Assembly: GCA_947246475.1 (NCBI GenBank)
Contig: CAMXSH010000005.1
Location: 1-64,000, forward strand
From: an uncultured Roseburia sp.
Lineage (GTDB): Bacteria; Bacillota; Clostridia; Lachnospirales; Lachnospiraceae
Reading direction: 5' to 3'
DNA: 64,000 nt
Shown: piece after piece, positions 51,395 through 58,840 of the stretch
Layout of the letters: each line of letters begins with the position of its first letter
How positions within the stretch are numbered: the first letter of the stretch is position 1
Notes under the pieces: generated by a model
The model's database searches: none
What the model was told of the DNA's origin: nothing
What the model saw: only the letters and a program-made list of their open reading frames with translations
Made by a program: the position numbers and the translations under genes

Positions 51395-51775
51395 TCATCC
51401 CCCCTTTTTTTCTCCCTTTTCCAGAATCCGAATCAGTTCCTGTCGTTCTTGTTCTGACAGGGACTCCCTCTCCACCATGGAATGCACCATCATACTTAAG
51501 CTCCCCTGGTAAACTTTTTCGAGAAAGCTCCTGGTCTCTTCCCCGCAGGCGTCCTCCCTGGAAACCAAGGGATAAAACTCCTTTGCCCTGCCATTCTGAC
51601 GATAGGATAATGCTCCTTTCTTTTCTATCCGTCCAAGAAGGGTGATGACCGTATGCTTTTCCCATCCCGTATCCTCAAACAGACTTTCCGTCAGCTGACG
51701 AATCGTAAGATAGGGTGTTTCCCACAGCCTGTCCATAATCTTCCATTCCGCATCTGACAATTTAATCTTCTTCAT
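51395..51775 (-). CDS. blaI: BlaI/MecI-family repressor
   Basis: 126-residue winged-helix repressor. The N-terminal DNA-binding domain is LSDAEWKIMDRLWETPYLTIRQLTESLFEDTGWEKHTVITLLGRIEKKGALSYRQNGRAKEFYPLVSRE, and the C-terminal dimerisation helices include the protease-sensitive region. It is normally cleaved when BlaR1 senses its signal. The dyad at 51797 overlaps its promoter, consistent with autoregulation. Confidence 0.95.
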   Translation of the reverse strand: MKKIKLSDAEWKIMDRLWETPYLTIRQLTESLFEDTGWEKHTVITLLGRIEKKGALSYRQNGRAKEFYPLVSREDACGEETRSFLEKVYQGSLSMMVHSMVERESLSEQERQELIRILEKGEKKGG

Positions 51776-51796
51776 AAAATCCCTCCAGTTTAAAAG

Positions 51797-51846
51797 GTTG
51801 ACATCTGTATACCTTTATTATATCCATTAGGTACACAACTGTCAAC
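51797..51846 (-). promoter_or_regulatory. blaI promoter inside a 50-bp operator dyad
   Basis: 17-bp arms starting GTTGACA (51797) and ending TGTCAAC (51846) match at 14 positions around a 16-bp centre; each arm has a TGT-TACC element like a BlaI half-site. On the minus strand TTGACA (51845-51840), 17 bp, TATAAT (51822-51817) is an exact consensus promoter fully covered by the dyad. Confidence 0.85.
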
Positions 51847-51860
51847 CTTCTCTTGTTATT

Positions 51861-52397
51861 TTATTTTTTCATTTCCGCCAGTTCCTCTGAGGGATCGTAG
51901 TGCTCACTTCTCCCCTTCACAGCTACATCTCTAACTCCTATGCGGAGTATACCTTCTTGGGTACTGATAAGCAGCTGGGCCTTTTTTAAATACCTGTTCA
52001 ATCTTTCTGCAAAACTCCGCAGGCGCTCTGCATCGCTTTTCTTCAAGTTGTTCAGATCAAAATCAAAAAAGTCTGACGCCAGTATCTTTTCCTTCCCATC
52101 CTCTGTGAGAGAAAAAATTTTCCACTGGTAATCTGCCGCTCCCTGATACATGGCAGGTTTCCAGGTCATAAGAAAGGACTTCCCACCATCCCTGTACAAA
52201 TACACATTGTTCCATCCCCCATGAACTACGTTCACTGGAAGAGACCAGATCATCTCCCCTGTCTTTCCGGAAAAAACCCGGATCGTTGGCTCATCACCAG
52301 TCCTTGGTTCTGCCGCTGCGCTCTCATCAATCTGAATGCTCTCTGGAATGCCATCTCCAGTAAGATCTGCTTTCATATAACTCAGATTCCTAATCAC
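51861..52397 (-). CDS. Protein of unknown function with an FG-GAP/VCBS-like start
   Basis: 178 residues, or 171 from the ATG at 52376. It opens with KADLTGDGIPESIQIDESA, the D-x-x-G-D-G calcium-loop pattern of FG-GAP/VCBS-like repeats. A second strand pattern TIRVFSGKTGEMIWSLPV and a helical Lys/Arg region (NLKKSDAERLRSFAERLNRYLKKAQ) follow. No signal peptide at this end. Starts 3 bp after the stop of the next upstream gene, so both are a pair. Possibly a secreted or surface protein whose N-terminal part is in that gene; function unknown. Confidence 0.55.
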   Translation of the reverse strand: MIRNLSYMKADLTGDGIPESIQIDESAAAEPRTGDEPTIRVFSGKTGEMIWSLPVNVVHGGWNNVYLYRDGGKSFLMTWKPAMYQGAADYQWKIFSLTEDGKEKILASDFFDFDLNNLKKSDAERLRSFAERLNRYLKKAQLLISTQEGILRIGVRDVAVKGRSEHYDPSEELAEMKK

Positions 52398-52400
52398 CGT

Positions 52401-52748
52401 TTATTTCATTATATGATAATGAAAATGAAAATCCTTCATGCCAGGCAGCTCCTTTTGGATTTTTCGGCATACGCTGCTTACTGTCATGGGAGTTTCACAT
52501 GTCCCATCATGCCGCAGACACACAAAGGAAATTTCCCCATAATCCTCTGGAATATTTTCCGTATTCTGCAGGGTGTAAACCTCATAATTATTACGTCCTT
52601 TCTCTGTTACCTGTCGGTAATAATTATGGTGGCAGAGTTCCCCGTATCGGAACCGTTCCCTATGCTGTTCCCTTTTCGCCTTTTTCAGTATCTCCGTCAA
52701 TGTATTGCCGAAATCTACAGTGAAAGAATGGGGAGAGAAATATGGCAT
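52401..52748 (-). CDS. Hypothetical protein, possibly truncated
   Basis: 115 residues starting MPYFSPHSFTVDFGNTLTEI, with no ribosome binding site at the ATG, a stop nine codons upstream and a beginning that reads like the middle of a domain. The rest (ERFRYGELCHHNYYRQVTEKGRNNYEVYTLQNTENIPEDYGEISFVCLRHDG) shows no recognised family. It may be a decayed gene whose 5' end is lost, or a real gene with a weak start. Followed directly by the FG-GAP-like protein. Confidence 0.4.
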   Translation of the reverse strand: MPYFSPHSFTVDFGNTLTEILKKAKREQHRERFRYGELCHHNYYRQVTEKGRNNYEVYTLQNTENIPEDYGEISFVCLRHDGTCETPMTVSSVCRKIQKELPGMKDFHFHYHIMK

Positions 52749-52858
52749 GAGGTTTGTGGAACAGGAGATTATAAATCAACATAATTCTTTTGAGCCAGAT
52801 GTCAATAAATACAAAAGAGATAAATATAGAAGCTGAAATATCGTCACTCAAATCGTTC

Positions 52859-52887
52859 TTGAATGTGGGTACAAGATATGTTAAAAT
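52859..52887 (+). promoter_or_regulatory. Promoter and structured leader of the holin-like toxin
   Basis: TTGAAT (52859-52864), 17 bp, TAAAAT (52882-52887). The ~105-nt leader before the toxin start holds an inverted pair GCCGGCA/TGCCGG (about 52950-52975), as expected for a translation-controlled type I toxin. Confidence 0.6.
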
Positions 52888-52999
52888 TCCCTTACGGAAA
52901 AGCCCTTCGACAGGGTGGTAGCCTCCCAAGCTGTCACTGTAAACTTAGCCGGCATAATCTATGATTTGCCGGACTTACACCAGACGGGAGGTGACGCTG

Positions 53000-53116
53000 A
53001 TGACAGATTATGAAACTATTATGGTTTTTCTGGGAATACTGGCTTTGCTGGTATCTTTCGGAACTCTGCTGATAGCGTTGCCTGCCTACATAGATAGGAA
53101 GAACAAGCGAAAATAA
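53000..53116 (+). CDS. Small holin-like toxin (type I toxin candidate)
   Basis: 38-residue peptide starting MTDYETIMVFLGILALLVSF, with one hydrophobic helix and a basic tail (YIDRKNKRK). This fits the putative holin-like toxin (TxpA-related) family of Firmicutes, in which a short charged start precedes a membrane helix and a Lys/Arg end. The site GGGAGG lies 7 bp upstream. Strong hairpins follow. Expression is typically blocked by an antisense RNA overlapping the 3' part; no antisense promoter was clearly seen. Confidence 0.8.
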   Translation: MTDYETIMVFLGILALLVSFGTLLIALPAYIDRKNKRK

Positions 53117-53120
53117 AAAT

Positions 53121-53240
53121 TGCCTAACCTGTCGGCAAGCAGGCTAGGCGGTGTCCCTTAGGACATTGTATCAATGCTTGGGAGCATCCACTTTTGGAGT
53201 TGGACACTATCCGTCTGAGAGACATCTGTTCCAGCAGATG
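53121..53240 (+). terminator. Hairpins downstream of the toxin gene
   Basis: GCCTAACCTG (53122-53131) pairs with CAGGCTAGGC (53140-53149) with one mismatch. Further on GTGTCC (53151)/GGACAC (53202) encloses ATGCT/AGCAT, and CATCTG/CAGATG near 53223-53239 is followed by CCTTTCTTT. This double structure is the usual downstream layout of holin-like toxin genes and may hold the antitoxin RNA region. Confidence 0.6.
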
Positions 53241-53357
53241 CCTTTCTTTATGCTCACTATAACATAATCATGGCAAAAATTCAAGTATGGATTATGAACA
53301 ATAGCAAAAGCAGATGTTTCTGGGGATTCAATTAATATGATATGTATATCTAAATCT

Positions 53358-53594
53358 TTACATAGCTCCAAGAAAAAATACAGAAAGAGCAATTCTTCCC
53401 ATTATATCTTTGGGTATTGATAAAACCTCTTTTGTCTGAATTACAACATATTCATTAGGGGGCACATCGCACACCTCTAGTAATTCGGACTCTGATATGA
53501 CAGACTCAATGGTTAAATCATATGATATGGAATTTATATTTTCTTCTGAAAACTCTACGGAGATCAACTGCCTCTCCATAAAGCCCTTTTGCAT
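53358..53594 (-). pseudogene. Remnant of a dCTP deaminase/dUTPase-like gene
   Basis: 78 residues: NSISYDLTIESVISESELLEVCDVPPNEYVVIQTKEVLSIPKDIMGRI matches the N-terminal half of dCTP deaminase-like proteins (the S-Y-D-L region, then 'P-x-E-x-V-x-x-Q-T-x-E-x-L-x-I-P'). After that the reading collapses (ALSVFFLGAM, stop) and the catalytic second half is missing. The overlapping frame to 53207 shows no sign of it. No clear ribosome binding site. Likely a decayed accessory gene next to the toxin. Confidence 0.6.
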
Positions 53595-53648
53595 CGTGTT
53601 TATTATAACTTTAGGTATAGCATTTTCCGCTTTTTTGCAAGTATAATC

Positions 53649-53677
53649 TTGTCATTTAACCTAAAAGCATTTATACT
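53649..53677 (+). promoter_or_regulatory. Promoter of the GH43 gene
   Basis: TTGTCA (53649-53654), 17 bp, TATACT (53672-53677), about 70 bp before the start codon. Confidence 0.65.
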
Positions 53678-53747
53678 TATTTTGTACAGAAAGCGTGCAC
53701 AGAAAGTAAAAGAAATAAATTACAAGAATGGAGGTTTACATCATCTT

Positions 53748-55403
53748 ATGAAACAATTAAAAAATCCGGTTCTACCTGGCTTTCACGCAGATCCTTCCAT
53801 TATCCGCGTGGATGATACTTATTACATAGCAAACTCTACCTTTGAGTGGTTTCCAGGCGTACGTCTGCATGAATCAAAAGATATGATCCACTGGAATCTG
53901 CTCCCCTCTCCGTTATCGACAACGACACTGCTCGATATGAAGGGGAATCCTTCCTCCGGCGGTATCTGGGCACCAGATCTTTCCTATGCAGATGGTAAAT
54001 TCTGGCTGGTCTACACCGACGTTAAAATAACAGAAGGATCCTTTAAGGATATGGTAAACTACATTACCACAGCAGAGGACATCCGCGGTCCCTGGTCTGA
54101 TCCGATCCGTGTCAATGGTGTAGGATTTGATGCCTCTCTGTTCCATGACGAAGACGGAAGAAAATACCTGGTACAGCAAACATGGGATCACCGTGAATAT
54201 CACCATGGATTCAACGGTATTACATTGACAGAATTTGATACTGCTTCCATGAAGTTAAAACCAGAAACTGCAAGAAATATTTATAATGGTACAGACGTCA
54301 AACTTGTCGAGGGACCCCATCTTTATAAAATAAATGGTTATTATTATCTTTTTGCAGCCCAGGGCGGAACTGTGTACACACATCAGGAGGTCGTGGCAAG
54401 ATCCCGTACTCTGGATGAGCTCAGCTTTGAGACAGAACCAGATGGGCCATTTATCACGAACTTTGATACTCCATACCTGGGTATACAAAAACAGGGGCAT
54501 GGTGCTCTGGTTGAGACGCCTGGCGGTGAGTGGTATTACGCCAGTCTGTGCGGACGTCCATGGACCCACGAAAATGAATCCTGCATCGATCCCCGGGGCT
54601 ACTGCACACTGGGACGGGAGACGTCTATCCAGAAAGTGTACTGGGATGATGAAGGCTGGCCGCGGATCGAGGGCGGACACGGCGGCTCTGTCTATGTGGA
54701 TGCACCAGCTGATGGTATAGAGACTGCCGCGCCGACAGATCACTCTTTCCATGATGAATTTGATTCATCTCTGCTTCATGATGAGTGGAATACCCTTCGT
54801 GTCCCTTTTACCAAAGCGATGGGCAGCACTGGCGATGGCAAACTTGTTCTGCGTGGGCAGGGATCTCTCTGCAATACACATGAATTGTCATTAGTAGCCA
54901 AACGCTGGCAGGCATTTTACTTTGATGCTTCCGTAAAAGTAAGCTACGATCCATTTTCTTACCAGCAGATGGCGGGACTGACAAACTACTACAACGACAG
55001 GCACTGGTCCTTTGCCTTTGTGACATGGAATGAAAAAAGTGGGCGGGTGATCGAGGTAGCGCAGTGCAACCGCGGAAACTATAGTTCTTTCCTGAGGGAT
55101 GACGCCATTCCAGTGCCGGAGGGTGCAGACGTCTGGTTCAGGACAAAGGTCAGAAAAGAAAGTTATACTTATGAATATTCCTTTGACGGCGAAAATTACA
55201 AAGAGATTCCGGTAACACTGGATGCTGCCATCCTGTCCGATGATTATGTATTGCAAAGCTATGGTGGATTCTTCACAGGAGCTTTTGTCGGCATGGCATG
55301 TGTCGATTACGCTTACTACGAAGCAAAAGCAGAATTTAGATATTTTGACTATAAGGAACTTGGTGACGTAATGAGAGACGATGGAAGTTTTGCCTGGGAG
55401 TAG
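53748..55403 (+). CDS. GH43 beta-xylosidase (possibly with arabinofuranosidase activity)
   Basis: 551 residues, cytoplasmic (no signal peptide). The five-bladed propeller has the catalytic-base motif NPVLPGFHADPSI near residue 10, the pKa-tuning Asp in GVGFDASLFHDEDGR (about 127) and the acid Glu in VKLVEGPHLYKI (about 186). The C-terminal beta-sandwich (about 330-551, DEFDSSLLHDEWNTLR, YQQMAGLTNYYNDRHW) is the GH43_11/XynB-type module. It releases xylose from xylo-oligosaccharide ends. The ATG at 53748 follows GGAGG at a rather long 13 bp; an upstream open stretch has no family similarity. Confidence 0.93.
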   Translation: MKQLKNPVLPGFHADPSIIRVDDTYYIANSTFEWFPGVRLHESKDMIHWNLLPSPLSTTTLLDMKGNPSSGGIWAPDLSYADGKFWLVYTDVKITEGSFKDMVNYITTAEDIRGPWSDPIRVNGVGFDASLFHDEDGRKYLVQQTWDHREYHHGFNGITLTEFDTASMKLKPETARNIYNGTDVKLVEGPHLYKINGYYYLFAAQGGTVYTHQEVVARSRTLDELSFETEPDGPFITNFDTPYLGIQKQGHGALVETPGGEWYYASLCGRPWTHENESCIDPRGYCTLGRETSIQKVYWDDEGWPRIEGGHGGSVYVDAPADGIETAAPTDHSFHDEFDSSLLHDEWNTLRVPFTKAMGSTGDGKLVLRGQGSLCNTHELSLVAKRWQAFYFDASVKVSYDPFSYQQMAGLTNYYNDRHWSFAFVTWNEKSGRVIEVAQCNRGNYSSFLRDDAIPVPEGADVWFRTKVRKESYTYEYSFDGENYKEIPVTLDAAILSDDYVLQSYGGFFTGAFVGMACVDYAYYEAKAEFRYFDYKELGDVMRDDGSFAWE

Positions 55404-55448
55404 ACCTTCTGGCTGAATAACACAAATAACAACATACTAAGTATACAA

Positions 55449-55502
55449 GAAAAGGGAGTCTCAAAAGTCTTAACATGACTTAAGAGACCCCCTTTTCTGA
55501 TT
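55449..55502. terminator. Bidirectional terminator between GH43 and GH10 genes
   Basis: AGAAAAGGG...CCCTTTTCT (55449-55498) with inner TCTC/GAGA pairing and a TTTT tail. Confidence 0.85.
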
Positions 55503-55541
55503 TTACATCACGATGTTGGACCTTTTGGCCCTGGCATCATA

Positions 55542-57065
55542 TTATTTTACCGCCTCTATAAAGGAATAGAAAGACGGTTTTGGATCATAGATGTTATCTC
55601 CAAACAGAAGCGGCTGGCATTGGGATCGCCAGGATGTACTATCGGTAAGCCCCCATAAAGTGATATTCGTGATTCCCTTTGGATTTACATTGACATCGCG
55701 GTTCTTCTGTTTCGCAATAATCGTTTTCATCAGACTGCTGACAAACTTTTTCTGATCATTATTGGTCTCATTTTCATCCACATAGGAATAAGACGCAGAA
55801 GAGCCTTCCGTATCAAAATTGATGGTAAAATCAAGCTCTGTGATCTGAATCTCATACCCGGCAGCAAGGAATTTCTCCAATGCAGCACCGTATTGGCTCA
55901 CCGTCGGCACTTTTACATCTACATGACTCTGCATTCCAATACCGCCACAGATTTTCTCCGGTTCATCTTTATTGATAAAGCTGACCAGATCCAGTACCTT
56001 CTGGGTATTAAAGTATGTATTATAATCATTATAGAAAAGTGTTACCTTATCCTGAACACCATAAGTCTTCAGCATACCATATGCCACCTGAAAAGCCTTT
56101 TTTACATAAGATGGCGAAGCACCCATATTTCCGTATACACTATCCCAGACCTTTCCAAAAGTCCTCCGGTTCAGATACTCATTTACAACATCCCATGCAT
56201 AAACAATACTGCCAGCAGAACCAGTAAGCGCTTTTTCCTTTTCCATCACATGCGCCATTACATTATGTACGTAGTAATCCAGACGGGCATCCATAATATC
56301 TGTTGCCACGACAGTATCTCCATCATAATTCTTTGTAAAGAACCATGACGGCGTCTGGCTGTGCCATACAAGAGTATGGGCACGCATTCTAAGGCCGTTT
56401 TTTGAAGCAGCTTCCAGCGCACCATCCACTTCATTGAAGTTTAACTGTGGAACCTTCGCCTCGCTGTAACCTTCCGGGATATAATACCCCTTACTCTTTG
56501 CCTCCTGGACGGACAGAGTCTTTGGCGCAGAACCAAGAATGTTGTCCGGCTTCATCTCATTTTCCAGGGTTATGCTGTTAAAATGTTTCTTGATAAATGC
56601 CAGAGTTTTATTGTCCCGCAGCTCTCTGGGAGCTCTGCTTCCATAATTGACAGCAGCGCCCATATTCGGAATGATGCCCTTATAAGCGGCAAGAATGCTT
56701 GGTGTATTTACAACCTTCTTTGGCTGCACCTTCACTTTACACCGAAGTTTATACTTTTTGCTTCCAGTTTTCACCTTACAGTTCAAAAGAGCATTTCCTT
56801 TTTTCAGCCCCTTTACTTTACAGGAAGTCTTTTTCTTGTTCGATAATTTTATTACCTTTTTCTTATTTGTACTCCAAGTTACCTTTGCCTTCTTTCCTGC
56901 CCGGGAAAGCTTGATGGTCTGCGTCTTTCCTGCGGTGATCGTCAATGTACCTTTGGAAAGCTTTGGTTTTTTTGTCTTTGCGCCAGAAACTGTACCAGGA
57001 GTGATCGTCGCCAGGCAAAGTCCAAAAATAGCTGCATGCGCTAAAAATATTCTACAACGTTTCAT
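55542..57065 (-). CDS. Secreted GH10 endo-1,4-beta-xylanase with an Ig-like domain
   Basis: 507 residues from the ATG at 57065 (AAAGGGG site). Signal peptide RCRIFLAHAAIFGLCLATITPGTVSG. A lysine-rich BIG2-like Ig domain (about 30-120, LSKGTLTITAGKTQTIKL, KKAKVTWSTNKKKVIKLS) may attach it to cell wall or substrate. The GH10 barrel follows (about 130-507: SITLENEMKPDN, RAHTLVWHSQTPSWF, acid/base Glu in YAWDVVNEYLN, nucleophile Glu in IQITELDFTI). It cuts the xylan backbone outside the cell. Divergent from GH39, with TTGCTA-16-TATAAT (57127-57100) facing it. Confidence 0.95.
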   Translation of the reverse strand: MKRCRIFLAHAAIFGLCLATITPGTVSGAKTKKPKLSKGTLTITAGKTQTIKLSRAGKKAKVTWSTNKKKVIKLSNKKKTSCKVKGLKKGNALLNCKVKTGSKKYKLRCKVKVQPKKVVNTPSILAAYKGIIPNMGAAVNYGSRAPRELRDNKTLAFIKKHFNSITLENEMKPDNILGSAPKTLSVQEAKSKGYYIPEGYSEAKVPQLNFNEVDGALEAASKNGLRMRAHTLVWHSQTPSWFFTKNYDGDTVVATDIMDARLDYYVHNVMAHVMEKEKALTGSAGSIVYAWDVVNEYLNRRTFGKVWDSVYGNMGASPSYVKKAFQVAYGMLKTYGVQDKVTLFYNDYNTYFNTQKVLDLVSFINKDEPEKICGGIGMQSHVDVKVPTVSQYGAALEKFLAAGYEIQITELDFTINFDTEGSSASYSYVDENETNNDQKKFVSSLMKTIIAKQKNRDVNVNPKGITNITLWGLTDSTSWRSQCQPLLFGDNIYDPKPSFYSFIEAVK

Positions 57066-57168
57066 TGGTTTATGCACCCCTTTCTAAAATATAATCTTAT
57101 TATAAGGAAGAATAGGAAAAATAGCAATTAAAATCATATAGATTTACAGAAAGTATTTATCTTTTAGG

Positions 57169-57198
57169 TTGCGCCAGACAAAAGAAAAATGTTATATT
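57169..57198 (+). promoter_or_regulatory. Possible promoter of the GH39 gene
   Basis: TTGCGC (57169-57174), 18 bp, TATATT (57193-57198), about 35 bp before the start. Confidence 0.45.
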
Positions 57199-57231
57199 AT
57201 AGATAGAAAAAATCGGGGAGGAACGCAGTTT

Positions 57232-58749
57232 ATGAAAATGACATATGATATTAATTTAAATCAATACGTACCATTTCACAACAATGTGACATACTGTGTG
57301 GGAACAGGGCGTATGGGACTGGCACTTCACAAGGAATACTGGGACCAGCTGGCATTTGTCCAAAAAAGGATTGGATTTTCTTACATACGGGGACATGGAC
57401 TTTTCTGTGATGATATGGCGGTCTACCAGGAATATAAGGACGAGGATGGGAGCATTAAATCTGAATATAACTTCACCTATCTGGACAGAGTGATCGACAG
57501 TTACCTGGAACTCCAGATCCGGCCCTTTCTGGAGCTTGGCTTTATGCCTGAGAGACTAGCTTCTGGCACCCAGACACAGTTTTACTGGAAAGGAAATGTA
57601 ACGCCGCCGAAAGATTATGACCGATGGTGTGCACTGGTTCAGGCAACACTCACTCATCTGCTTTCCCGATACGGTGAAAAGGAAGTGCTGAGCTGGCCTG
57701 TGGAAGTCTGGAATGAGCCAAACCTGACAGGCTTCTGGGAACATGCAGATATGCCAGAATACTGTAAACTTTATACCCGGACAGCCTATGCCATCAAAGA
57801 GGTGCATCCAGATTTTCAAGTGGGCGGACCGGCGATCTGCGGCGGAAATGATGAAGTATGGATGCGGGGATTCTTAACTTACTGCAAAGAAAATAAAGTT
57901 CCCCTGGACTTTATCTCCAGACATCACTATACCATTCATTTTCCGGAAAGGGATGGGCACTATGACTACGCGGACCTTCAGTCCAGTGAATACTCTTTCA
58001 GTACATTAAAGCGGTGTCGTGAGATCATCGGTGAATTTGAGGAATACGAAAATCTTCCCTTTTACATCACGGAATTTAATACCGCCTATGTACCAAATTG
58101 CCCGCTTCATGACACCAACCAGAATGCAGCGAGCCTAGCCCGGATTTTATCGGAGATTGGAGACTACTGTACCGGCTATTCTTACTGGACCTTTGGCGAT
58201 GTATTTGAAGAACAGGGTGTGCCTTTCACTCCATTTCATGGGGGATTTGGACTTCTGGCGAATAACATTATCCCCAAGCCCACTTTCTGGACTTTTGAGT
58301 TCTTTAAAGAACTGACGGGAAAATGTATTTTCCGCAGCGAACACGGAATTGTCTGCGAAAATGAGGGAACAGTCCGCGGTATCTTGTGGAATCTTTCCTG
58401 TGAGACAGGCAGTGATTCTCTTACAATTGAGCTTCATTTTGCGCTTTCTTCCGGTGAGTACTGCTGTCTGCAAAAGATCGTGGACGAAACCACCTGCAAT
58501 CCACAGAAAGTATGGCACGATCTCGGTGAGCCGGCAAATCTCACCAGCAGTCAGACTCAGCTGCTCCAGGAAGCAGCAAACCCACTGATTCTGACAGAGC
58601 GGAAAAGCGTTTCAGAAGATAACATGACCGTAGAATTTACATTATCCCATGACGCAGTTATTTATTTTGAAATCTTTTCTTCCGAGCTGACTACTGACCG
58701 GGGATTCCGTTACGGCTGGAGTTCTACTGTGACAGAAGGTAAAGATTGA
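57232..58749 (+). CDS. xynB: GH39 beta-xylosidase
   Basis: 505 residues, no signal peptide, so intracellular. Opening NQYVPFHNNVTYCVGTGRMGLALHKEYWDQLAFVQKRIGFSYIRGHGLF. Acid/base Glu in SWPVEVWNEPNLTGFW (about residue 160), nucleophile Glu in LPFYITEFNTAY (about 280), then SYWTFGDVFEEQGVP. A C-terminal beta domain follows. Retaining enzyme hydrolysing xylobiose and short xylo-oligosaccharides. The ATG at 57232 has GGGGAGGA. Complements GH43 on the same substrates. Confidence 0.93.
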   Translation: MKMTYDINLNQYVPFHNNVTYCVGTGRMGLALHKEYWDQLAFVQKRIGFSYIRGHGLFCDDMAVYQEYKDEDGSIKSEYNFTYLDRVIDSYLELQIRPFLELGFMPERLASGTQTQFYWKGNVTPPKDYDRWCALVQATLTHLLSRYGEKEVLSWPVEVWNEPNLTGFWEHADMPEYCKLYTRTAYAIKEVHPDFQVGGPAICGGNDEVWMRGFLTYCKENKVPLDFISRHHYTIHFPERDGHYDYADLQSSEYSFSTLKRCREIIGEFEEYENLPFYITEFNTAYVPNCPLHDTNQNAASLARILSEIGDYCTGYSYWTFGDVFEEQGVPFTPFHGGFGLLANNIIPKPTFWTFEFFKELTGKCIFRSEHGIVCENEGTVRGILWNLSCETGSDSLTIELHFALSSGEYCCLQKIVDETTCNPQKVWHDLGEPANLTSSQTQLLQEAANPLILTERKSVSEDNMTVEFTLSHDAVIYFEIFSSELTTDRGFRYGWSSTVTEGKD

Positions 58750-58786
58750 GCTGACTGGCAGTCACAGGCTTTTTGATTCGCACAAT

Positions 58787-58840
58787 TTTAATAAGGCGGC
58801 GCCGATCTGAAAGAATTCAGATCGGCGCCGCCTTATTAAA
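58787..58840. terminator. Perfect 25-bp terminator hairpin between GH39 and GH115
   Basis: 25-bp perfect arms (58787-58811 and 58816-58840) with an AGAA loop and a GC-rich core GGCGGCGCCGATC; the outer ends are A/T-rich on both strands, so it ends both convergent genes. The GH115 stop codon lies inside the right arm. Confidence 0.9.

Noticed and set aside
52660-52929. 89-codon minus-strand frame before the hypothetical gene
   Set aside because: Crosses the opposite-strand toxin promoter region, lacks a site and shows no family.
52985-53116. Phage holin as part of a prophage
   Set aside because: No other phage gene lies nearby; size and downstream hairpins fit a chromosomal type I toxin better.
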